Shown: piece by piece, positions 45,745 through 52,458 of the stretch
Layout: each line of letters opens with the position of its first letter
Numbering within the stretch: position 1 is the stretch's first letter
Source: RPQJ01 sp963696545
GTDB taxonomy: Bacteria; Pseudomonadota; Gammaproteobacteria; Steroidobacterales; Steroidobacteraceae
Length of the DNA: 64,000 bases
Assembly (NCBI GenBank): GCA_963696545.1
Contig: CAVOKQ010000007.1
Location: forward strand, 248,001-312,000
Direction: 5' to 3'
Position numbers and translations under genes: made by a program
The notes under the pieces: model-generated
Database searches by the model: none
Seen by the model: the letters and a program-made list of their open reading frames with translations, nothing else
What the model was told of the DNA's origin: nothing

Positions 45745-46237
45745 ATGCGCCGCATCGGACTTGCCGTGTTCGTCGCCCTCGCCGCGATCGCTGCTTCGGT
45801 CGCAAGTGCTGCTGCACCGTCACCAGCACCGGATTTCTCTCTGCCGGCACGCGACGGCGGCAACGTTCGCCTGAGCGAACTGAAAGGCCAGGTGGTGATG
45901 ATCAACTTCTGGGCAACCTGGTGCGGACCGTGCCGCCAGGAGATGCCGTTGCTGCGAGCAGATCCAGGCCAAGTACGAGCCGCTCGGGTTCACGCTGCTC
46001 GGCGTAAACGTGGAGCCGGACAGCGCCGCGGCGAAGAACTGGCTGAAGCAGGTACCGGTTAGTTTCCCGATCCTGTTCGACCAGAAGAACCAGGTTGCCG
46101 AACAGTTCGGCGTGCAGGGCATGCCGAGTTCCGTGTTCGTAGACCGCAACGGCAACGTCCGCTACGTGCACCGTGGCTACCAGCCCGGCGACGAAGCCAA
46201 GTACGCCGACATGGTCCGCAGCCTGGTGAAGGAGTGA
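45745..46237 (+). CDS. TlpA-like periplasmic thioredoxin, frame broken once
   Basis: Repaired length is 163 residues. A signal peptide (~1-23) is followed by APDFSLPARDGGNVRLSELK, the active site FWATWCGPC (~54-62), and then one extra base near 45949-45955. The shifted remainder EQIQAKYEPLGFTLLGVNVE, then VPVSFPILFDQKNQVAEQFG and GMPSSVFVDRNG completes a normal TlpA fold. AGGAGA lies upstream of the start. It is a second TlpA in the locus, distinct from the riboswitch-controlled one. The client may be the CXXCH lipoproteins or the CGC motif of the next protein; both are inferences. Confidence 0.8.
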
Positions 46238-46242
46238 CCCGC

Positions 46243-46476
46243 ATGAACCCTGTCCGCAGCGTCACGCTGCTGGTGCTCGCCTGCCTCGCCTGCCTGTCCG
46301 GCTGCAGCGGCGTCGAGCCCTGGGTGAAGCCCTACGAGCGGCAGAATTTCGCCGACCTGGTCATGAGCGCCGACCGCGACCCTGTCTCGCAGGCCTACAT
46401 CGATCACGTGTACGAGGCCCGCGAGGGCGCGCGCGGCGCGCTGGGCGGACATGGCGGCGGCTGCGGCTGCAACTGA
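46243..46476 (+). CDS. DUF4266 small lipoprotein ending in GGGCGCN
   Basis: This 77-residue protein starts at ATG 46243, with GGAG eight bases upstream; a GTG at 46234 overlaps the tlpA stop. Lipobox LSGC has Cys21. The mature part has PWVKPYERQNFADLVM and DPVSQAYIDHVYEAREGA, then the glycine-rich tail GGHGGGCGCN. This is the signature of DUF4266. The two terminal cysteines may bind metal or carry a modification. It lies between tlpA and the DUF3570 gene, the usual neighbourhood for the family. Confidence 0.88.
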   Translation: MNPVRSVTLLVLACLACLSGCSGVEPWVKPYERQNFADLVMSADRDPVSQAYIDHVYEAREGARGALGGHGGGCGCN

Positions 46477-46486
46477 GGCGACATCG

Positions 46487-47632
46487 ATGCGTGCGCGATT
46501 CCACTCCGCCCTGCTCGTAGCGCTGCCGCTGACGCTTTGCTGGCTGACCCCGGCCGCTGCGGCCGTGCTGCCGGACGATCGCGCCGACGCGCTGTACCAC
46601 CGCTACGAGGGTGGTGGCGTCACGGTGGATGGCCCGTCGCTGCTCGTACGCAAGAAGTTCGACGAGAAGTACTCGGTGGCCGCCAACTACTACGTCGACA
46701 TGGTCTCCAGCGCGTCGATCGACGTCGTGACCCAGGCGAGCCCGTACAAGGAAGAGCGCCGCCAGGCGAGCCTCGCCTTCGACATGCTGAACGGCAAGAC
46801 GCAGTACACCGTCGGGTACACGAACAGCACGGAGAACGACTACACCGCGAACACCGCGACGTTCGACCTGAGCCAGGACTTCTTCGGCGACCTGACTACC
46901 GTCTCGTTCGGCTTCAGCCGGGCCTGGGACGACGTGCGCAAGCGGGGCGACCCCGACTTCAACGAGCCGGTCGACCGCTGGAGCTACCGGCTGGGCCTGT
47001 CCCAGATCGTCACGCCGACGCTGATGATGGGCCTCTCGCTCGAGACCATCTCCGACGAAGGGTATCTCAACAATCCGTATCGCTCCGCGCGGTACCTCGA
47101 CCCGGATGTCGGTGCCGGTTACGCCTGGGAGCCGGAGGTGTACCCGAACACGCGCACCAGCAGCGCCGTGTCCGTCAACGCGCAGTATTTCCTGTGGTAT
47201 CGCGCCTCCGTGCAGGGCACGTACCGGTACTTCACCGACACCTGGGGCGTCGACGCCAACACGCTGCGCGTGGGCTACACGCACCCGCTCGGCGATCGCT
47301 GGATCCTCGAGGCCGCCTATCGCTGGTACGACCAGTCCGCGGCGGATTTCTACTCGGACCTGTTCCCGCGCGAGGACTCGCAGAACTTCGTGGGCCGCGA
47401 CAAGGAACTCAGCACGTTCCAGAGCCAGATGGTCACCGTCGGCGCAACCTGGCGCCTGCCGCCGCTGCGCTGGGGCGGGCTCGAGCGGACGACGGTGAAC
47501 CTGTTCTACGACCACGCGCTGTACGACTACGCCGACTTCCGCGACATCCCGAAGGGCGGCGCGCCGGGTACCGAGCCGCTCTACCACTTCAGCGCGGACG
47601 TGCTGAGGCTGTTCTTCTCGGTCTGGTTCTAG
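46487..47632 (+). CDS. DUF3570 outer-membrane barrel-like protein
   Basis: This 381-residue protein starts at ATG 46487, with GAGG eight bases upstream. The signal peptide ends near residue 27 (PAAAA). The mature protein is rich in alternating beta strands: YSVAANYYVDMVSSASIDVV, TVGYTNSTENDYTANTATFD, SVQGTYRYFTDTWGVDANTL and a C-terminal LRLFFSVWF with terminal phenylalanine. This is the DUF3570 pattern. It closes the plus-strand unit, and its stop overlaps the convergent polyphosphate kinase stop by four bases. Confidence 0.88.
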   Translation: MRARFHSALLVALPLTLCWLTPAAAAVLPDDRADALYHRYEGGGVTVDGPSLLVRKKFDEKYSVAANYYVDMVSSASIDVVTQASPYKEERRQASLAFDMLNGKTQYTVGYTNSTENDYTANTATFDLSQDFFGDLTTVSFGFSRAWDDVRKRGDPDFNEPVDRWSYRLGLSQIVTPTLMMGLSLETISDEGYLNNPYRSARYLDPDVGAGYAWEPEVYPNTRTSSAVSVNAQYFLWYRASVQGTYRYFTDTWGVDANTLRVGYTHPLGDRWILEAAYRWYDQSAADFYSDLFPREDSQNFVGRDKELSTFQSQMVTVGATWRLPPLRWGGLERTTVNLFYDHALYDYADFRDIPKGGAPGTEPLYHFSADVLRLFFSVWF

Positions 47633-49110
47633 TCGAGCGCGGACTCGATCCGGTCGCAAAGGCGCCGCAGTACCGTCAGTCGCGCGTACCGCTTGTCGTC
47701 CGCCGGAACGATGACCCACGGCGCGTGCCGCGTGCTGGTCAGGGCCAGCATGTCACGGGCGGCGCGCTGGTATTCGTCCCAGAGCTTGCGGTTGATCCAG
47801 TCCTCAGGATCCACCTTGAAGCGCTTCAGCAGGTTGCGGTCGCGCTCCTTGAAGCGGGCGAGTTGCTCCGCGGGGCTCACCGACATCCAGAATTTCGCGA
47901 CGATGATGCGATGCTCCGTGAGCTGCCGCTCGAACTCGTTGATCTCGCCGTACGCGCGCTGCCAGTCGGGCTTCGACGCGAATCCCCGCACGCGCTCCAC
48001 CAGCACGCGCCCGTACCACGAGCGGTCGAAGATCGTGTAGTTGCCGCGCGGTGGCAGCTGGAACCAGAAGCGCCACAGGTACGGGCGCGCCAGTTCCTCC
48101 TCGCTCGGCGCGGAGATCGGCACCACCCGGTATTGCCGCGCGTCGAGCGCGGCCGCGATGCGCCGGATCGCACCGCCCTTGCCGCCCGCGTCCATGCCCT
48201 CGAACGCCACGACCACTGCGCGCTTTGCGAAACGCCGCTTGCGCGACGCCAATGCGAGCCGCCCCTGCAGTTCCTCGAGCTCGCGGTCGTAATCCTCCTC
48301 GGCAATGCGTGGCCCGCGGTGCGTGGACTGCATCTTCACGCGTGCAGCCCGGCGCCGGACCGTCGCTGCCGGCGGCAGCACGCGATCCGTCGGGACGCGG
48401 CCGATCCGCCCCTCGATCCCGGCGAGCAGCACACGCCCCACCTCGAGCGCACGGTGCTGACGGTCGGTACCGTCGACGAGGTGCCAGGGCGCGCTCGGCT
48501 GCTCGGTGACCTCGAGGCAGTGCTCCATCACCCGCTCGACCCGGTGGAAATGCCGTGCCTGCCAGAGATCCTCGCGCGTGACGCGCCAGTGCGTGAGCTT
48601 GTCGGCCCGCAGCTTGCTGAGTCGCCGGCGCTGCAATTCCGGCCCGATGTGCAAGTGGACCTTCACGACGGCGACGCCGTCCGCCACCAGCGACCGTTCG
48701 AGCGCACGGATCCTCTCGACCTCACGCTTCACGACCGCAGCGGCGCGGTTCTCGTCGAGCAGCGAGTCGCGCAGCAAGTCCTCGTACCAGCCCGCATGCA
48801 GGATCACGATGCGCCCGCGCGGCGGCATGACGCGCCAGAATCGCCATAACGGCGGGCGCTCCACCTCGACCTCGTTCGGCTCGCGGAAGCCGTAGACGAT
48901 GACGAATTTCGGATCCAGCCAGCCGAGCAGTTCGTTCACGACCTCGCTGCGTCCCGCGCCCGGGATACCCGTGACGATCATGGCCACGGCACGCGCACGG
49001 GACTTGCGCAACTCGAACTGCGCGTCGAGCAGGCGGTCCTGCAGTTTCGGCAGCTCGTGCTGGTACTCGAGCTTCGTCAGCCGCCGGCCATCGAGGACTT
49101 CATGCAGCAT
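47629..49110 (-). CDS. pap: Polyphosphate:AMP phosphotransferase (two-domain PPK2)
   Basis: This 493-residue protein has two PPK2 domains. The C-terminal one (~270-493) is active-looking: Walker A GMDAGGKGG (~300), PTFD-type FDRSWYGRVLVERVRGFA, then WMSVSPAEQLARFKERDRN. The N-terminal one (~1-240) has degenerate GIPGAGRSE and HAGWYEDLLRD. This two-domain plan is that of class II PPK2 (PAP), which makes ADP from AMP and polyphosphate. Its start overlaps the aguA stop by 11 bases. Confidence 0.93.
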   Translation of the reverse strand: MLHEVLDGRRLTKLEYQHELPKLQDRLLDAQFELRKSRARAVAMIVTGIPGAGRSEVVNELLGWLDPKFVIVYGFREPNEVEVERPPLWRFWRVMPPRGRIVILHAGWYEDLLRDSLLDENRAAAVVKREVERIRALERSLVADGVAVVKVHLHIGPELQRRRLSKLRADKLTHWRVTREDLWQARHFHRVERVMEHCLEVTEQPSAPWHLVDGTDRQHRALEVGRVLLAGIEGRIGRVPTDRVLPPAATVRRRAARVKMQSTHRGPRIAEEDYDRELEELQGRLALASRKRRFAKRAVVVAFEGMDAGGKGGAIRRIAAALDARQYRVVPISAPSEEELARPYLWRFWFQLPPRGNYTIFDRSWYGRVLVERVRGFASKPDWQRAYGEINEFERQLTEHRIIVAKFWMSVSPAEQLARFKERDRNLLKRFKVDPEDWINRKLWDEYQRAARDMLALTSTRHAPWVIVPADDKRYARLTVLRRLCDRIESALD

Positions 49111-50209
49111 CGCGCTTTCCTCTCGGCACCTGCTGCGTGATGCAGTGGATGTTGCCGCCGCCGAGCAGGATCTCTCGTCCGGGCACGCCCACGACGTCGC
49201 GTTTCGGGAACAGTGACTTCAGCATCCTCAGCGCCGCGCCATCGCGCTTCGCATCAAGGAGCGGCACGACTACCCGCCGCGTACCGATGTAGAAATTGAC
49301 GTACGAGCCCGCGAGGCGAGCACCGGCCTGGCGCGGCTGCGTGCCCTCGGCGGCATCGACGCCTTCGGCCTCGGCCTTCGTCATGTGCAACGGCCCGGGC
49401 TGCGCGAGCTTGTGCACTTTGATCCGCCGGCCACGCGCGTCCCGCGCCTGCATCAACCGCTCATATGCGTCGCACGAGATCTCGTATTGCGGGTCGCGAC
49501 GGTCGTCGGTCCACGTGAGCACGATCTCGCCGGGCTTCGTGAACGCGCAGAGGTTGTCCACGTGCCCGTCGGTCTCGTCGAGATGCACGCCCTTGCCCAG
49601 CCACACGACGGTCTCGATGCCGAGATAGCGGACAAGCAGCCGCTCGATGTCATCGCGTGTCAGGTGCGGGTTGCGGTTGCGATTCAGCAGGCACTCTTCA
49701 GTGGTGACCAGCGTCCCCTGCCCGTCCACGTGGATCGCGCCGCCCTCGAGCACGAACGGCGCGCGGTATCGATCGCGCCCCTCGATCTCGAGCACTTTCT
49801 GCGCGATGGCATCGTCCTTGTCCCACGGAAAGTAGAGCCCGCCGTCGAGTCCGCCCCACGCATTGAAGATCCAGTCCACGCCGCGCACGCCGCCGCGACC
49901 GTTGACGACGAACGTCGGGCCCACGTCGCGCATCCACGCGTCGTTAATGGTGATCTCGACGACTCGCACCCCCGGCGGCAGCAGTCGCCGTGCGTTGGCG
50001 AACTGCGCCGCAGACACACCGACCGACACACGTTCGCTGCCGGCGATCGCTGCAGCCACCGCGACGAACGCCTGCTGTGCCGGCTTGCCGCCGAGGCGCC
50101 AGTTGTCGGGACGCTCGGGCCAGAGCATCCAGCAGCCGTCGTGCGGCTCGAATTCGCCCGGCATGCGGTAGCCGTCGCGGCGCGGGTCGCGGGAGAGCGT
50201 ATGGGTCAT
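49100..50209 (-). CDS. aguA: Agmatine deiminase
   Basis: This 369-residue protein starts from ATG 50209 (GTG 50221 also in frame). It hydrolyses agmatine to N-carbamoylputrescine in putrescine synthesis. PGEFEPHDGCWMLWPERPDN opens the family, INDAWMRDVGPTFVV and DETDGHVDN hold acidic substrate contacts, and the catalytic cysteine is in GGGNIHCITQQ near the end. A hairpin can form directly over its ribosome site. It overlaps pap, so the pair is probably co-translated. Confidence 0.95.
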   Translation of the reverse strand: MTHTLSRDPRRDGYRMPGEFEPHDGCWMLWPERPDNWRLGGKPAQQAFVAVAAAIAGSERVSVGVSAAQFANARRLLPPGVRVVEITINDAWMRDVGPTFVVNGRGGVRGVDWIFNAWGGLDGGLYFPWDKDDAIAQKVLEIEGRDRYRAPFVLEGGAIHVDGQGTLVTTEECLLNRNRNPHLTRDDIERLLVRYLGIETVVWLGKGVHLDETDGHVDNLCAFTKPGEIVLTWTDDRRDPQYEISCDAYERLMQARDARGRRIKVHKLAQPGPLHMTKAEAEGVDAAEGTQPRQAGARLAGSYVNFYIGTRRVVVPLLDAKRDGAALRMLKSLFPKRDVVGVPGREILLGGGNIHCITQQVPRGKRDAA

Positions 50210-50214
50210 TTGCC

Positions 50215-50238
50215 GGGGCACCTCGGAGTCGGTGCCCC
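50215..50238 (-). promoter_or_regulatory. Hairpin covering the aguA ribosome site
   Basis: On the minus strand GGGGCACC (50238-50231) pairs perfectly with GGUGCCCC (50222-50215) around an eight-base loop. The GAGG that best serves the aguA ATG at 50209 lies in the loop and 3' arm. It may act as the terminator of the upstream gene, a translation control, or both. Confidence 0.45.
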
Positions 50239-50271
50239 GATGTTACCCGGCCCCTGCCGCAAACGAGAAGG

Positions 50272-52326
50272 TCAGGCTTGTCGCTTCCTCGGTAGTCTCG
50301 CGAATCCGAGCGCGAGCAAGGTGAGCATGCCCGTGCTGCCGCCGCCACCCGAGCCGCTGCCTACCTGCTTCGTGTCGGTGATCGTGGCCGTGACACTGGA
50401 CTTGCCCAGGACTGCTCCGCCGGTCGGCGCGGACAGTACGACGGAAAACGTCTCGTCACCTTCTCTGACTTTGTCACTCAGCACGGTTACGTTTACCGTG
50501 CGGTACGCCGAATCGCCGTTGCCCCAGGTCAACGTCACCGGAGTCGCCTGGAAATCGTCGCCGGGCGTGGCACTGCCGGGCTGAACCGACACAGTGACCG
50601 ACACTGGACCCGCGTAGTAATTCTCCCGCCGAACGACCAGCTGCAGCGTGGTGTAGCTGCCCGGAATGGCCGGTTCCGCAACTCGTGTCGAGCCCTCCAC
50701 GATCGTCAGCACGCCGGCCGGGTAACCGTCCCCCAGGATGCTGACGGTCGTCGCGCTGGCGCCGACGCCCGCTCCGCCTTGCGCGTCCTTCAGCGCGATG
50801 CCGAAGCGCTCCTCCGGCTCTGCGCCCGCGTCGCCCGACACGATCGGCACCGTGATGCTCCGCTCGCCGCTGTCGCCGTCGGCCCAGTCGAGCCGCCCTG
50901 AAACGGGCGTGTAGTCGACACCAGGCTGCGCGAGTCCGGGGACCGTCTCGTAAGCGACGCTGACCGCTCCTGCAACGCCGCCCGTACGCCGGACCGCTAC
51001 GACGGCCCGCTGGTCCTTCTCGTCGACCAGCATGGCGAGCCCTCTGAATCCCAGGACGCCCGGACCCGCGCCGGTCGCGAGCAGCCTCGCAACGAATGGC
51101 TTGCGGCCGTCACTCACGTAGGCCTGGTAGCTCCTGCCGCCGACGAGCACGCCCCCATTCTTGAGCACGCGAACAACGCGTGCCTCGGCAACGGACGCCG
51201 TCGAAGATTCGACGTCGATCCGGGCGCGACCCGCGATTCCGAAGCCAGGGTCGAGCCGTCCATCCGGCCTGAGCCGGACCACCAGCGCCCCGGGCGACGG
51301 GTCCTTGTCGCTGACGCCCGCGATGATTGAACCGTCGGCCGCGAGCGCCAGGCTGAACACCTGCGCCAGCTGGCCCTGGACGTCGGCCCCGACGAACGTC
51401 GGATCGGCAGTCCCGTCGGCACGGAGTCGCGACGCGAATGCGCCTGCCCGCTCGACGCCCCCGACGATCACGCGCCCGTCGGGCTGGACGACCATGGCGC
51501 GGCAGTTGCTCTGGGAATCGCCTCCCGATCCGACGACCGCCGTACCGAGCTGACCGAACCGGCCGTCGAGCGCGCCGCTGCCGGTAATGGCGGTCACCAG
51601 GCAGCCAGTGACATTCGACGACAGGAGGCGGTAACCGCCATCCGGTGCTTTCGCGAAGTCGACGGCGGCGTAAGTGTCCGGGACATAGGGGCCGCGAAAC
51701 GCGCCGGCCTCGCCGAACGTTTCGTCGAGCGTACCGTTCGGCTTGACCCGCAGTACGATCAGCCGCGAGCCCTCGATGCCGGCGATGACGATGCGACCTT
51801 CTGTGTCGATCTCGACGGCCTTGCCGACGATGGGCCCCTGGCCCGCAAGGACGAACGAGCCATCGGTGCCAAACGTCGCATCCTTCGAGCCATCCGGCAT
51901 GAGCCGGTAGGCGATCAGCGTGAATGGGCTGCCGCGCGTGCGGCCGACGACGACCTGCTTTCGGTCCGCTTGCCGCGCAACATCGCGGACCTCGACCGAA
52001 TTGAGCTGTGTCGTTGCGAACCCCGGGTCCGGAAGCCCGGCCTCGGTGAGGCCGCCGGTGAAGCCGTCGTCGCAATTATCGTAGTAATAGTCGCAGTACT
52101 CTTCCTCGCCACCACCGAACGTGTATTGGCCGTCGACAGAGGTCTCGAGTGCCCACACGGCGCCCTCGAGGTACGAGGGCAGGCTGGCGCGACCGACGCT
52201 GCCAAACGCGGGGTCGAGATCACCTGGTGCGGATACGGCTGGCTGGGACGCGAGCCCGGCGGCAATCGCGGCGGCGGGAATGATGAAACGCCCCTGGATC
52301 CCTTCGACATCGGTCGGGTTCTTCAT
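50272..52326 (-). CDS. Surface protein with delta-60 and Calx-beta repeats and C-terminal sorting-like signal
   Basis: This protein has 684 residues from ATG 52326, behind GGAGGAG. A signal region near residues 14-34 is followed by delta-60 type repeats (GDLDPAFGSVGRASLPS, GTLDETFGEAGAF, GRLDPGFGIAGRARI) to ~450. Two Calx-beta domains (~465-560 and ~570-660; GVDYTPVSGRLDWADGDSGE and PGDDFQATPVTLTWGNGDSA) follow. The end is a Gly/Ser linker (GSGSGGGGSTG), a hydrophobic stretch LLALGFARL and a basic tail PRKRQA. That tripartite tail resembles GlyGly/MYXO-type CTERM sorting signals, though this is unproven. Confidence 0.82.
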   Translation of the reverse strand: MKNPTDVEGIQGRFIIPAAAIAAGLASQPAVSAPGDLDPAFGSVGRASLPSYLEGAVWALETSVDGQYTFGGGEEEYCDYYYDNCDDGFTGGLTEAGLPDPGFATTQLNSVEVRDVARQADRKQVVVGRTRGSPFTLIAYRLMPDGSKDATFGTDGSFVLAGQGPIVGKAVEIDTEGRIVIAGIEGSRLIVLRVKPNGTLDETFGEAGAFRGPYVPDTYAAVDFAKAPDGGYRLLSSNVTGCLVTAITGSGALDGRFGQLGTAVVGSGGDSQSNCRAMVVQPDGRVIVGGVERAGAFASRLRADGTADPTFVGADVQGQLAQVFSLALAADGSIIAGVSDKDPSPGALVVRLRPDGRLDPGFGIAGRARIDVESSTASVAEARVVRVLKNGGVLVGGRSYQAYVSDGRKPFVARLLATGAGPGVLGFRGLAMLVDEKDQRAVVAVRRTGGVAGAVSVAYETVPGLAQPGVDYTPVSGRLDWADGDSGERSITVPIVSGDAGAEPEERFGIALKDAQGGAGVGASATTVSILGDGYPAGVLTIVEGSTRVAEPAIPGSYTTLQLVVRRENYYAGPVSVTVSVQPGSATPGDDFQATPVTLTWGNGDSAYRTVNVTVLSDKVREGDETFSVVLSAPTGGAVLGKSSVTATITDTKQVGSGSGGGGSTGMLTLLALGFARLPRKRQA

Positions 52327-52458
52327 GTCGACTCCTCCGTGTCGAGCACTCAGCGTTCGAGCGCTCTGCAAGAGAACGATGGCCCAACTCGTCTGCAGGA
52401 ATAGCGTACGCCTCCGCGACCCGGATGCAAATGCTTCCGACTAGCGTTCGCGATTGGA

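Noticed and set aside
33836..47632. An ApbE flavinylation motif in a neighbouring protein (AGAT in the large heme lipoprotein)
   Set aside because: The context lacks the S/T-G-A-T/S pattern with the usual upstream acidic residue; not enough to call a flavin site.
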